DNA of 64,000 nt, from contig JACAAK010000009.1 in assembly GCA_025093985.1 (NCBI GenBank), forward strand, positions 1,364,001 through 1,428,000, written 5' to 3'. A program made the position numbers and the translations under genes. Source of the stretch: Calvatia gigantea (taxonomy: Eukaryota; Basidiomycota; Agaricomycetes; Agaricales; Lycoperdaceae). How positions within the stretch are numbered: position 1 is the first letter of the stretch; the number at the start of each line of letters is the position of its first letter. The notes under the pieces are model-generated. The model saw nothing but the letters and a program-made list of their open reading frames with translations. It did no database searches and had not been told where the DNA came from. Positions 46,290 to 59,168 of the stretch are shown here, in pieces.

Positions 46290-49138
46290 GGCAGCTAGAA
46301 CTTAGAGAGCACCCAGGTGACTCGAAATTACCTGGCCCATCTGTGGCCTTTTATCCTCCCCACGCACCTTCAATCGGAGGTAAGGAAGAAAACTCTAATT
46401 TCTCCGCAGTCATTTTAGGACCAGCTGTGAAACCAAGGACTTGTGGTATGCATGCTCGTGAGGCAAAACCATGCTGAAATTGTCTCCGAGTATTGAGAAA
46501 CTCTGTGGCACCTGGTTCTCCTGGCGCAAAAGCGACCGATTTAGATGTTCACGAAGGGGCACGTCAACAAAATGTGTGGTTCATGGGTGCCTCAGCCGGC
46601 CCTCCATGCGGGTCTGAGTCTCATAAGAGATATTCTCCTCGCATCGTCTGCATGATTATTCCCGTGACTGACCGAGGGTTGCTTAATCGTCAACTTGAGG
46701 GGGTCAGCCACCACAAACGCACCACATGGGACCTAACAAATGCGGATGAGGTTCCTTCGTTAAAAGTCATTTAAAGCTGTCTGGTTCGTGTTAAAAGGGC
46801 TCACGAATACAACAAGAAGCCTTGGTGTGATCATAAGCATTGCGGTAAGTGGGGCTGTTGAAGCTGGAGGGACTAACCCATATGGTTCCAACAAGATTAC
46901 GTCAAAACGGCTAGGCTGTTGCATGCGACGATCAACGATTGCCGATCCGCTTCCAGCTGGTACGGTTCGCGTTTGGGTTGAGTAAGGTTGAATGCCACAA
47001 GGTTATTCAAATGCGTCCATGCCCTGAAGGTTATAATTTAGACACCTTGCATCACCATCTCACCTTTGGGAAGAGTTTCCACGTGTAACTCCGTTTCGAT
47101 GCTGAAATAAACTCGCTGTCAGAACGTGGTGAATCCGCTCCCTTACACTATTTTTAAACCGAGTGTTGACAAAACCCAGCTGATTAGGCCAGTTAGGCAG
47201 GCAACGCAGGACACCCAACCTTCACCAGAGATGCAACCCAGCAAGCACAGTTTCCCGCTCTCACTTTGGTATGATACCTAATGACGATGCTCTTAGTATT
47301 TAGTACCACAGTTGTTTTTTCGGTGAATTTGCGGATGAAAGATATTGAGATCAATGAGGTGGGATTTGAAGCTCGTTTTGGATCGCCAGAAAGAAGAAGG
47401 GTTAATGCTACATGAGGTTCGCGTTGGCTTAATAGAATGGAAGGCGGTGAGAGCCATATGTTAAGAGCGCCTTATGACCTAGCCCTTGGGTAGCTTCCTT
47501 TTACCTACAAAATAGGTCATGATAGACGGTGGTCATCGCAATTCATCAGCGCGAGGCTGTCATGCGATACACCTCAACGAGCACCTTGGGTAGCAAGGTG
47601 ACCACCGAACCAGCCTCGGCCCTTGATGATCGAGAACCTATCAATAGAGTGAACCAAAATGGACCCAATGGACGCGTTACAAGCCAGGGTTAGGTTGGGT
47701 AAGGAAGGCCCAAAGTCCCACTCGCAAGTCAGTCATGAAGCCTGGAAACAGCCACTTCCCAAAGGTGATATTTGTCTGCCAAGAGGTAGAGGGAGGAGAA
47801 AGGCTGTTTAGGCGAAGGAAGCACCGGTGGACAAGGAGAAATCCTCAAGATCTTAAGAACGCGGATGAAAAACAGTCAGTGTACGCTATCGGTCACGAAG
47901 TGGGAACCGATAATGAGTGCAAGTCTGGCGTGAGGGACTATTTTATTAAGATAAACAAGGCAAAGGAGAAATAGAAATTTCTAGTGACAAATAAAATGAA
48001 GAGAGGGTTCCCGTTTACAAGGCGTTGCTGCTGCCCCAGAGGCCTGCTGATGCAAAGTGCGGTAAAACGTATTTCCCACACCTTACCTTGCATATCATCT
48101 GGAACTCGGGAATTGGGTACAACATCAAGATATCTGTGGGGTGTGGAGAAATGTTGGTGACGGGTTCAAAACGCTATCGGCTACGGGTTATCAGTACTAA
48201 TATTGGACTAATGGCTCCTCACTGGTGCCCGGGACATCCCAGTGTATGATACGAGGAAGGTGTCAAACGCAGGTGGTAAATGTGAGAGTAATGTCGACTA
48301 CCATGCGTATGCATGTCTTTATAGCAAGATCGGAGTTGAGAAGACCATCAAGGGCCAGACCTAAGATTTACTCGTACCATTTCTCGAGAGGGATGCGACA
48401 GGACGTGGGCTCTTTCTCTGCCAGAAGCTGCGAGAAGGGGAGCCGGCGATGAAAGCAGCACACCCAGAAACTCCACCTGTTTCTGAGTCATCGAAGACAG
48501 CGTCTTCGGAATGAGTCGGACTTTAATCCCCTCGAGGAAGAGACGTCGTATTCCATTATCCTGCTTCGTACCCCCAGGAGAAAGTTGAGCCCAGTTGCGA
48601 GCCTCGACCGATATCAGCAATGTATCCTTTTGCCCTTGAGACCGTTGTCAGAGCCTATCAGTTATAACAGCGGCTTAGTCCATAACCTGGTATACGACTG
48701 GGGCCAAATAGTTCCGTATGTTGGCAACATAGCGAGACTCAGAGTGTGGGTCATCTTCAAAGCTCGTCCTGATCTACATAGTACTTCACCTTGCGTCGTG
48801 CCATGTTGGCCTTCGAACCAAATTGTATGGTAGTGCTGGGCCGTACGTCCAGGTTTCACAGCCATGCACAGGTGCTGCTGTGCTGTTACACCTACATACC
48901 GCCAAGGCTCTTCAGCGGAGTTAATGCTCCGAATAACTCCAGCCAAATTCTTCTGGTGCTTCGACCCACTTTGATTTGGACCCTAATGAAGACTAGGTTG
49001 ATATCCGTCCTTGGATAGGAGAAGCGGCTCAAGACGGTTTCCTTGTGTTGACATGACGTTGACGGGAAGGTGAGAGGTTTGCGGGCGGTCGCGTACTAAG
49101 GGTTTGCGTGGGTGTAAGCGGGTCAAGTAGGTGTGTGG
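46290..49138. other. Intergenic, no supportable gene
   Basis: About 2.8 kb. Frames of 60-110 codons occur on both strands (for example 46493-46774, 47735-47974, 48662-48946) without convincing motifs. A GCETWT-like string on the - strand near 48850, followed by a Glu-Val-Leu-Cys-Arg-Ser-Gly string, faintly recalls the end of a LINE reverse transcriptase but is too short and broken to call. The chitinase promoter lies at the left end. Confidence 0.4.
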
Positions 49139-50009
49139 TTATGTATTCTTGGGTAATTTAATTTGGAATGTACCTATGGGCACATGAGCCTAATGTCGCG
49201 AGTAAACCAACGAACGTACATTGCGCTAAGGAAGTAATTTCTGGTGTCACGGTGCTGTTATACCCTAGTCTGGAGAGGGCCCCTCGAATGATGCCCGTCG
49301 GCACCGCTGCATACTGGTTGAAGGGACGGTAAGAAAAGGCAAAGGACAGTAATTAGGCGTACGATTCTTGCTCGCCGAATTGCCTCCGCTCTGCTCTCCC
49401 ATGACGATACACGGGTTACGGGCTTGAATTGATTGTCTTGTAGAACGTATATCCCCTAATGTGATTGTTAGGACCCCAGTTTTGATGAGGCCGGAGGCGC
49501 CTACGCGATGATTTGTTCGTAGATTGTCGACTTGCTTGTCCCAGAACACGACCCAGATATCCTTGCATATGAACTTGATCACGTCCAAAGTATCTGCAAA
49601 CATCCCCCTATCTCGACATAATCTGGGCGTACATCAACAATGCATAAAAGCCGTACCATTGAACTCACTTCTCGGTGATATTCGCTCCGACGTGTGCACC
49701 AATGCTCTCCAGCCTGACCCTGACTGCCTCTTCATCTTCGTCCAGAGCCGCTTTACCCGCTGCACTTCCACTCTTTGATGCTAGGCTAGTAACGGAGTCT
49801 CTAGCGGACTCTTTCTTCAACGGCAGAGGTGGAGGGACAGGTGGGGGCTGAGGCACGAGCCCAGCCTCGATCATCTCTTGTTCAAGTCTCTTTGCTCTTG
49901 CTGTAGCGATTGCTGCTGATGTTCTGAGGGTATTTACCATTTCTATCATGAAATAATCCATAGCTGCACTATCGACTTGCTTCTGTGGAGAATCTGCGAG
50001 GGAGTTCAT
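49139..50009 (-). CDS. TRS33: TRAPP complex subunit Trs33/TRAPPC6
   Basis: A vesicle-tethering subunit of the TRAPP complexes at the Golgi. The first exon (from 50009) encodes Met-Asn-Ser-Leu-Ala-Asp-Ser, a helix, then a Pro-rich insert (Pro-Pro-Pro-Val-Pro-Pro-Pro-Leu-Pro) and Arg-Leu-Glu-Ser-Ile-Gly. Following exons supply Phe-Ala-Asp-Thr-Leu-Asp-Val-Ile-Lys-Phe-Ile-Cys-Lys-Asp and Lys-Gln-Val-Asp-Asn-Leu-Arg-Thr-Asn-His-Arg, then Gly-Ile-Tyr-Val-Leu-Gln-Asp, and the end Gly-Ile-Ile-Arg-Gly-Ala-Leu and Cys-Thr-Phe-Gln-Ile-Lys. The last intron uses GTACGTTCG...CCCATAG, which restores the conserved C-terminal strand. The Bet3-type fold is clear. The Pro-rich segment is absent from most relatives. 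It shares an 84-bp divergent promoter with UBR1. Confidence 0.9.
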
Positions 50010-50093
50010 GGTGGTCGTCAACAAAAGGTAAATAAACAAATTAGGATGTAGTGATGATCTCATCCTTGTTGTTCAACGTCTGCCACAACCACC

Positions 50094-53000
50094 ATGTCTG
50101 CATTCTCATCCATATTCCCAAATATTCGCAGGCCACAGCCCTCGGCGTTGCCGCCACAGCCAGACCAACTCTCGGACCTCCGCTTCGCACTCGAGGTCAT
50201 GCCGGGCTCACGCAAATACGTCTTTACTCCAGGCGCACGCGCTGAGATTTTAACGAAATTGTATTCGAGTTTTCTTGGGAATTATCCCCAGTTGTTCCTG
50301 GAAGGCGAGGTGGGCAAGGTACCACAACATATGTTATTATCCGAGTATCAGGTCTCCATTTCATCGGGAAAAGATGGCTCTGTTGTTCCCGGAAGACCAT
50401 GTACGCACATTTTCAAGAAGGGAGAGTGTTGCTTTCGATGCAAGTGCGTAGCTCTTCCATGTTTGTATGTTATTGCGTTGCTAATCCCTTGCGCGAAGGG
50501 ATTGTTCATTGGACGATAGCTGCGTTCTCTGCACCAAGTGTTTCCATGCCACAGATCACACAGATCACAATGTGAGCTTCTTCATCGCCCAACAACCAGG
50601 CGGAACCTGCGACTGCGGGGATGACGAGGCATGGCGGATTCCACTGATGTGCCCACACCATCCTCCATCGCCGCTTCCCGAAGAGCTAGCAGATGTATTC
50701 AAAGCCGGTCCGCGCGTTGCCTCACGCCCTATGCCCCGCGAGATCCCTCCAGTCCCGCATTATCCCTTTCGTGCCCAGGTCCCTGATGACCTGCGTGCTA
50801 TGATGCATCGGACGATTGGTTTCGTGTTGGACTATATTCTTGATACGATGGATTATTCTCCAGATGAACCTGGCCCTCCACTGTTGGAAAGTGATCTTCG
50901 GCTACAGCCAACAGCAGACCCAATGACTAAAGATCAGTATTGTGTCATCGTTTGGAACGATGACAAGCATTGCTATGATGAGCTGATCAAAATGCTCTGC
51001 GACCTTACGAACCGGACGCGGGAGGAAGCACTGGAGGTTATCCAACGTATAGACGACACGGGCCGTGAGATAATCGATATGAATACCAACGTGTCCAAGT
51101 TGTATGAAATGGCAATGTCGATTGCGCAAATTGATCTTGGGGTCACCATACGTCGTGCATACGATACCTTTTGCGAACAAGTGGTGTCTGTCTTGATTGA
51201 ATGGCTGGCGGATCTGACAAAATGTCAGCTCGGGGAAGATGCATTGGTGATGAAGGAGATTATCGCCGCAGAACTGCTCTCTCCCAGGAGGAAAGAAATG
51301 GGCTACCCGATCAACACCCGGTCGCCACTGTATATCAACGACCCGAGCCCTGCGAGGATTGATGCGCTGTTTTTGTACCATACAAGGCTCTGGAAGAAGC
51401 CACGGCTGTGCATGAAGGAAGTCTATGCGTCCGTTACGGCGTTGAGCAAGAATCATAAACTGGCAATTGGTATGTTTTCGATAGCATCCCCTTATATTGC
51501 AAAGAAATTCACAGTCTAGTAGCTGGTCACTTTGCCAACGTCTATCACAGGGTCATTGACGCCTATCTTCTAGTTGACCGCGAGGCAGAAACGTCAATCA
51601 AATACTTTGCCCTCCAGCTTTTTACAACACCTTCTGTCGCAGGCCATATCGTCAAGAACCACAATCTCATCTCGCGTTTATTGAACATTATCGCTTCATT
51701 TTTCACCAACCAGATCTCCGAAAAGCATATCCAATATCAAACATCCTACACAGGACCTTTGGATGTTGAGTCCTACCCATTTAAATCCAAGCGCTTCATG
51801 CCTGTGTTTAGCGACTTGCGATACCTCTGCCACACAGAACCTGTCCAGGGAATGATTGCCCGCAACCGAGACTTCATCGTTCAGTTCGCAAAGACGTGTC
51901 AACTTTTCATGTGCATCAATCCAAACAAGCGAGCAGTGACAAACCACGTCGAATACGAGACGGATGCCTGGATCTCAGTATTCAACGTCACCCTGTCCCT
52001 TTCCCGCGTTATCAAGGTCTTTGGAGAGGCGTTTTCTAAAGCCACGCCGAACCAGCTTGTGCAGGCGATTCAACACGTCCTGCACGCTATACTCATGGTC
52101 GTGACCCTTGCCGATGATAGGTTAGATAAGGCGAAGTTCACGCCGATGTCATTTCATCGTGTTGAACTCGGTGGGAAGCTGTACCAGGTTGTGAGGTTTG
52201 ATGTCTTGGAGGGATGGGTCAGCTTCCACCATTCGTTGCATTGGCTTTTGGCGGAGTTATTAAAGCACACGCAACTGTTGAGCGCAGAAGCACTCGGCGC
52301 AGCCGGATATGGAGATTTGAGGAATGTGTTTTTGGAGCACGCAAGTGAGCAGGCGATTCTGACCGTTGTTGACTTCCCGCTTCGAGGTAAGCCTCTACCA
52401 CCGGATCATGGGCGATGTCTGTTAACGAAGGAGCGCACCACCAGTTCTCGCAATGATCGCACAAATTAGAACAGGTCTCTGGGTCCGGAACGGCTTCGCA
52501 ATCCGAGGTCAACTCTTACATTACCGTGATTACATGCTCCGCGAACTCTGTTACGACCAAGACCTCTACATCCTCCAGATATCCCTGGTCCTCCTCGATC
52601 CGAACATCATATTCGTCTCCATCCTCGACCGTTTCGGATTACTCGATTATTTCTCCGGACGCACAACACACCCAGTCTTCGAACCGCAGCAAATGTCGAG
52701 CATGGTTGAGGAGTTATTATACGTACTCATTGTGATCCTAAGCGAAGACGCCAGTCCGCAAAAAATGTCAGTTGAGAGCGCCGTTCGCAGGGAAGTCGTA
52801 CACGCGCTCGCAGTGGGTCCATGCACATTTTCGGATTTGGTCAAACGGGTTGCGGAGAGACTTGTTGACGATGTATGTTTCGAACGAATGCTGGCGCTGG
52901 TCGCAAATTTCAAGCCACCGGAAAGTGCCACCGATTCCGGGCTCTATGAGCTCAAGGACGAGGTTTATGACGAAGTCAACCCATTTTTTTACCACTACAC

Positions 53001-55846
53001 GCGAAATAAACGTGAAGAAGTTGAGAACGTACTTAAGACCAGGTTGAGGAAGAAAACGGGGGTTTCTGATCCTGTGATTGTGCCGAAGAAGTTTGGGGCG
53101 AAAGAGGGTGAGGGCATGTTTGGCACACTGACACAGGCGTTTGAGAAAGAGGTGTTGGTACAAGTCATGTTCTATTCATTGGAAAATGTGCTTGTCATGA
53201 CACAGAAGAGTGGCACGACGCCACCTTCTGCTGAAGCGATTCTAGATCAGGCACTGCATCTTGTCATGTTGGGAGTCGTGGAACGCAAAAGGAGGTTTGC
53301 GGAACTAGCTGCGAGCATGGAGTTCGGCGAGGATGAAACAAAAAGGACGTTGTTGGACGTGATTTGTGCCTTGGAGCATCACGACAAGTACAAATTCTAC
53401 CAATCCCGTGTTATTTGGATCCTGAGCGAGATGGAAAAGCACATTCCGGAGGAGGTAAGGACACGGAGGGTCATACCGGATCGAATGGGCACAACGCGTA
53501 TGAGTGCAGAGGACGCAAAGAAACGGGCAGCAAAGGCCCGCCAAGAAGCCATCATGCAACAGATGAAAGCCCAACAAGCGAGCTTTGTTATCAATTTTGA
53601 TGATATTGCAGACGACGAGGACGAGATTATGGAAGAGACAGACCAGAACGAGCAAGCGAGTTTTGGAACGTGCATCGTCTGTCAGGAGGATTTGAACTCA
53701 AGTCGCGGGTTTGGCGCACTGGGCCTGATTCAACCTAGCAGGTTACTGCGCAGGCAGCCGGATACTCCGAGTTCCTACCTCAACGAGGTCTTGCAAATGT
53801 CTAGTTTACTGGACCGGGCGCCGCCCGCGACTCCAGTCAAGTTTCCACCAACCCCGAAAGACACTTTGGACTCCTCGATACACCCCCTAGCGCCTAATTT
53901 CGAAGGGTTTCCTTCTTCGTACACGAAATTTGGACTACACGGATCCGTGTGCACACACATGATGCACTTGGAATGCTTCCAAGTGTATAGCATCTCCATC
54001 CGCCAGCGACACCGCGCCCAAGCTACACGGAACCATCCAGAGAATATCCCACGGAAAGAATACATCTGTCCTCTGTGCAAGAGCCTGGGGAACGTGATTT
54101 TACCCGTCACGAATCCACCCCCCACAACTCCCAACACAGTGCCGTTTGCTGATTGGATTAGAGCAGCGGGGATCACCATTCTCAAAAGCAAACCTGATCC
54201 ATTGATGGACGCCCTACAATTTAAAAACGGCACAGGCGAGTTTGTATTTTGGGGCGTACAAGATCCGGGTTATGCACTTGCGCTGAGGAATCCGGACCGA
54301 TGGGGCGATGTGGACACGGCCAAAATGTTGGATACACTCATGGGTGTATGCAAGTCATTTTCGCAGCAGACGAGACACCTGCGGGATAGACCCGAACCAG
54401 AGGCGGGTGACAGAGGAGCGGGTACCTATTTACCGGAGGAACTAATTGGATATACGATTGCGGGAATTGAGGTCGCACATAGGGGTGTGAATGTTGAGAA
54501 CGGCGGACTAGTAGCGGATAATCTGACAGAGGCGCAAACGAGGATGATTCGAGGCCTGCTAGTGTGCCTATCAAGGCTTGCAGCGATGCAATTCAAGGGA
54601 CGCCCAGATGAAGGACGTGATGCGATTCGACAGGCGATTATCAAGCGCCTCCTGCCGGAATGGAGTCGGATTACCTTGACATCATTCTCTTATCCACTGC
54701 TGCTGAGGGATCCGTTTACGATTCTCGTGGAGACGGCAGCGGTCGCGCCAGAAATGATCAAACATATCCTCATACTCACCTATTATGCGTGTCTAGCTCG
54801 CACAGTTATTGGGCTCATCTATATTCTCACCAAGACACGGAGCTTGAGTACGCCGAACATCACTAACAGGGCACACGAAAATATATTTGGTAGTGTCCGC
54901 GTGTTTTTCATGTCAGTCGTCCGCCACTCGCCGATATTTGAGCATACGGCCATGCTGGCGTTCGAAACTTTTGGTGAAGCACGTATCGAAAAGCTTCTGT
55001 ATCATTTCACACTTCCCTTTCTGCGCAAGGCCGCCATTCTTTACCGGTCCATCCTTCCAACGACCTCCCCCACACCGACACTCGACGGGATATCCCAAAT
55101 CGACGAGTACAAACGCCTCCTGGACATGCTCGGTATTCCGCCACTTACAGATCTACCCAATCAAGATACACTTCAAAATGCGCTTTCCGGATGGTGTGCG
55201 CATTACGGTCACTCGCAAGCCGCGTCACAGCTCAACTGCGGCGTGGTGTTGGAGTATCCAGCAATATATCGTCTAGCACGTCTACCTCTTGTGTTGGATA
55301 GTTTGTTTGGCCAACAGGACAAAGCTTTGATATGCCATAGGTGCAACACCGTTCCGATGGATGCTGCGATCTGCCTCATTTGTGGTGCAACCTGCTGCTT
55401 CCAGAGTTACTGCTGCACGGATATTGACTACAACGAGCGTGGGGAGTGCAACATGCACACACGAGAGTGAGCTGAAGCTTCCTTCCTCCTTGTCAGACAT
55501 TGACGATTTTTGCTCTAAAGATGTGGTGGAATGATTGGTGTTTACTTCCTCGTGAAACGTTGTTCACTCTTATTCTTAAACGCTGGTAACGGGACATTTG
55601 CATTGGCACCATACATGGATGGAAACGGTGAGGTGGATATATCCATGAGGTACGTTGATGCCTATTCCCATCCCATAATGTCAGATATCCGACACAATTT
55701 GCCCCATTAGACGAGGGCGGCGCCAGTTCCTTCATGCGGCAAGGTGGGAAGATGTAAGGAAGACGTGGCTTAATCACGGTATCCCGACGATCGTGGCAAG
55801 GAAACTCGAAGCCACCATTGACCCAGGAGGTTGGGAAACATTCTGA
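50094..55846 (+). CDS. UBR1: UBR1-type N-recognin E3 ubiquitin ligase
   Basis: Recognises destabilising N-terminal residues and ubiquitinates the protein for proteasomal decay. Exons 50094-50443, 50499-51469, 51520-52386, 52445-55466, 55521-55649 and 55711-55846 give about 1,824 residues, the usual size. The UBR-box zinc domain spans the first intron (Cys-Thr-His-Ile-Phe to Cys-Asp-Cys-Gly-Asp-Asp-Glu-Ala-Trp, about residues 100-170). A ClpS-like N-domain follows (Val-Trp-Asn-Asp-Asp-Lys-His, near 50945). A RING-type region has Cys-Ile-Val-Cys-Gln-Glu-Asp near 53670 and Cys-Thr-His-Met-Met-His-Leu-Glu-Cys-Phe ... Cys-Pro-Leu-Cys near 53950-54080. The C-terminal auto-inhibitory Cys-rich domain ends in Gly-Trp-Glu-Thr-Phe at 55846. 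The third exon's splice was chosen to give Leu-Arg-Val-Leu-Ala-Met-Ile. All key cysteines appear intact. Confidence 0.95.
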
Positions 55847-57086
55847 TCCCTCAAATACACTACACCATATGGTAAATATAGCATCGTTCGTGTTCTGGTC
55901 CCCATCGGTTCTTCTTATCCACCTGCCTGCTTTCTTGATCGCTAGAAACGTGTAATTAATTGTGTTCTCATCTGTCGAGATGCTTTGTTGTAGCTATACA
56001 TAATATGTTATCGGGCAATGTGAGATTCATGTACTGTATCAACACCTTTGGTCCTTTACCTCTTGGTGGAACGATAGATTGAGCCGGTCTTCGTTCCCAC
56101 TGAGACTTTTTGATTGTGTTGGGTACACTTGGTCCGTTCCCTCAATGATTGGGGGGGGAAATATTTCTTTGTTTATCGGTAGTATGGCATTCCGGTGGGG
56201 GCAGGGTTCTCCCGGGTGTCCCATGTTGGTAACAGATCAGTCTTGGCTGCGTATATTAGGACAGAATCCCTCCCCAAGTCTCGACAGGATCCAGCGCTCG
56301 GGCTTCCACCGGTCGTTCCGGACAATTTGACGGCTTTGTTAGTCGATAAAGATGGTCAGAGAAAATAAAAGGCGACAACACTCGCAGATACGGCTCTCCT
56401 TAATATGTCTTGGGTTTCACGGAAAACCAAGGAGCACGGACAAAAATATCATGAACATTCGCGAGCGGACGCCATGGTATATCTAGGCCTGGATGTCTAC
56501 AAAAAGAGGTAATTGCTTCAAGTGAGTCCTTGATGTAACCAATGCTCATATATGAGTTGGGGAAGGATCGGGGCGATCATATCTTGCCTAGATTTCTCGC
56601 CGGCTTCTTACTTGCAGACCAACCCCTTAATTGTGGAACAATTGAGGTTTGCGCGTTCAAGCTTATCTCTGGCCTGGAGGTACAAACGCACCAAAACAGG
56701 AGGCAAAGGGCGAGGGAGGGCAAGAGGCTGGGGTTGTAATCAACCTCCAAGGATCTCCTGGTGTAAGAGGTGGAGCATCCCTTACTGATTTAATACGAGG
56801 GCCGCATATCCTTTTTAAAGGTCGACCCATTTGATGACCCATTAAGTGCGTACTTGGGACGGTTCTTGTCTATAAGGCCATAGGGGGGTGGAGCACGGAA
56901 AGCGCCCGCATTCTCTTTGTTGAATTGTGTAAAGTTGTTGCAGAACCACAGATGGAACCATTCACGTGACCTTGCGCTGTCTGAGCTCATTGCCCAAAAG
57001 CTTTGAATCAATTATGAGCTGTGGAATACAAAGAAGTTTCTTCCCGTAGGCACCCTCGCGCACAGCGTTGTCTTGAGTTTGGGCTA
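55847..57086. other. Intergenic, no supportable gene
   Basis: About 1.2 kb between the 3' ends of UBR1 and the mitofissin gene. Small frames on both strands (such as 56079-56330 and 56542-56739) have no motif support. No RNA gene is evident. Confidence 0.4.
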
Positions 57087-57374
57087 CTATGATTTGTGTC
57101 CATTCTCCTTTGTGAAATAGCTGCTGTTGACAGCGGTTGCCTGGAGCATGTCGAACAATGATTCGCCGACACCCAGGAACTTCTCTGCAGCGCCGCGGAA
57201 AGTGGAGTCGGAGATTGATGAAATATCGGGTCTAGAAGTAACGGTAAAAAGATTTGAAAGGCAGCCAACACTGAGTGTAACGCACGAGAACCCGCTAGAC
57301 CGCCGCACGCCAGCTAACATTGTTGATACTAGAACGGCATCAAATGCGTAGTGAGCAAGCCTTCCGAGTGCCAT
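57087..57374 (-). CDS. ATG44: Mitofissin (Atg44), DUF1748 family
   Basis: A tiny intermembrane-space protein that promotes mitochondrial fission during mitophagy in yeasts. Two exons split by a 60-bp intron (GTTCTCGTGC...TTCTAG) encode 75 residues, the normal family length. The intron has no in-frame stop, so an unspliced reading gives a misleading 95-residue protein. The sequence begins Met-Ala-Leu-Gly-Arg-Leu-Ala-His-Tyr-Ala-Phe-Asp-Ala-Val-Leu, then Arg-Arg-Ser-Ser-Gly, and ends with Lys-Phe-Leu-Gly-Val-Gly-Glu and Asn-Ser-Ser-Tyr-Phe, all hallmarks of DUF1748. No classical signal is seen, as expected. Small size makes it easy to miss. Confidence 0.9.
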   Translation of the reverse strand: MALGRLAHYAFDAVLVSTMLAGVRRSSGFSCVTLSVGCLSNLFTVTSRPDISSISDSTFRGAAEKFLGVGESLFDMLQATAVNSSYFTKENGHKS

Positions 57375-57650
57375 GATGCTCTGTGGGTAGGGTGTTCAAA
57401 ATATGAGATGTTGGTGTTGAATGTAAAGAGTAGACACGTACGTGACGGTCGCCCGAGTCGGAGATGGCAGATTGAACACGAAATTGGTCGGATTGCCGCA
57501 CTGACGAACCCAAATATGGAAACTCGTGACTGGCTCAGTATTTGGTTACAAACACACTACGATGACTCTATTCGATAACAGTTTCGAGGTACTCGTCGAC
57601 GGTGCAAGAGACTGCGCACGAAAGTTGAGCAAAATGGCAGCCTACGGATA

Positions 57651-57998
57651 TCAAGGGCGCATAGCTTCTAATGTCTCCATCGACGTGACGCTGTTTCCGC
57701 GGATGACCTGGTAAATAGATGAGAAAATCGATCTCGAAAAAAAACGAAAAAGACAGCTATACAACAGTGCCAATTGGATGTTTTTGTGCAGGTGTGGTCT
57801 CTTCTATCGCATCGTCGATGACAAGATTTAGGAAAAGGTCGTATCCGCGGAGGGTCCCGCTAACTTTTCGACCACCCTGTAGGTGGACAAAGAGTTTTTT
57901 GTCCATGAACTACCAAAAGAGACACATTTAGCGGGAGGGGTAACATACGCATACCAAAGCTTTACCTTCTTGAGCTCGGGCTGAGAGGCTTTTGACAT
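57651..57998 (-). CDS. SMX2: Small nuclear ribonucleoprotein Sm G
   Basis: A subunit of the heptameric Sm ring on spliceosomal snRNAs. Three exons start at 57998 (Met-Ser-Lys-Ala-Ser-Gln-Pro-Glu-Leu-Lys-Lys) and stop at 57651; about 77 residues. Sm1 and Sm2 motifs are visible: Leu-Phe-Val-His-Leu-Gln-Gly-Gly-Arg-Lys-Val-Ser-Gly-Thr-Leu-Arg-Gly-Tyr-Asp and Gly-Thr-Val-Val-Ile-Arg-Gly-Asn-Ser-Val. The first intron lies right after the Lys-Lys of the N-terminal helix, and the second splits Thr-Val from Val-Ile. SmG is assigned over other Sm/LSm proteins by the N-terminal Gln-Pro-Glu-Leu-Lys-Lys. Confidence 0.93.
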
Positions 57999-58222
57999 GG
58001 TGGTAGATAATGCCAAATAACAGCGTAGGCCAAGTGTTAACATGTTATGACCGCAATGCACGTGACGTGACATGAGGAGGGGAATACACCAAAATCGAGC
58101 TCAACGTCAGGGTCAGAGCAGCTCCGGTATTCCATATCCATAAAATGTTCATTAATCTTCGTGATAACATAGTTCGTATAACATTAAGATAAGTATCTAT
58201 AAAGGGCGTGTAGAACAAGGAA

Positions 58223-59136
58223 TTACGACTTGTTCTTGAAGATCTTTTGGATGGCCGCAGTAGAGTATGACTTGGGTCGCTCGAGGGCTAGGTTGAACAG
58301 TTAGCAATCAATAAGTTTGTGTTATGGGCTGACTTACGGGCACCAAGGGCACGGTCCCAGATAAGTTGGGCTGCAACACCAAAGGCGCGAGAGACACCGA
58401 ACAGGACAGTGTAGAACTGCATCTGGGTGAGACCATAGTGGGTGAGGAGAACGCCAGAGTGAGCATCCACATTAGGCCAGGGGTTCTTGGCCTTACCCGC
58501 CTAGAAGAAAGAGGTCAGCTTAAACCTGCATAATGAAAAACAGAAATCACAAACTTCAAGAAGGATATCCGGAACAAGGTTGTAGATCTGGCCGACGAGC
58601 TTGAAGCCCTTATCCTCAGGTAGATGTTTGAGGGCGAATTCACGCTGGGCAGTGTAACGGGGGTCTGTCTTCCTTAAAACGGCGTGGCCATAGCCAGGAA
58701 CAACCTGTCCACCTTTGAGAGTAGACCAGATGTACTCCTTGACAGCTTCATCTGAAGGCTCCTCACCAATCTTGGACTGCAGCTTGCGGAGCCATACAAG
58801 AACCTCCTGGTTAGCAAGGCCGTGGAGGGGTCCTGCAAGGCCATTGAGAGCAGCAGCGTAGGCGAGGAAAGGATCTGATAGGGCGGACCCAACGAGCTTG
58901 CCAGTGTGAGCGGAGACATTGCCACCTTCGTGGTCACTGTTTCGGGATTACGAACTTGAATACAGCGGGTAACAAGGGAGGCATACCTGTGGATGGTGAT
59001 GTAGAGGCGGAGGAGTTCCACAAAAGCGGGGTTGTCGCCAAACCCAAGGAGATTAGCAAGGTTCCAAGAATAATCCTTACTCGTGTCAACAGCAGGAAGT
59101 TTTCCTCCACCGTAAACATTGCGGTAAATTCGACCG

Positions 59137-59168
<32 letters not shown>

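Noticed and set aside
48662..48946. Possible LINE reverse-transcriptase remnant on the - strand
   Set aside because: Short strings resemble the end of a LINE polyprotein, but they fall in different frames and no catalytic Tyr-x-Asp-Asp region or poly-A tail is visible.
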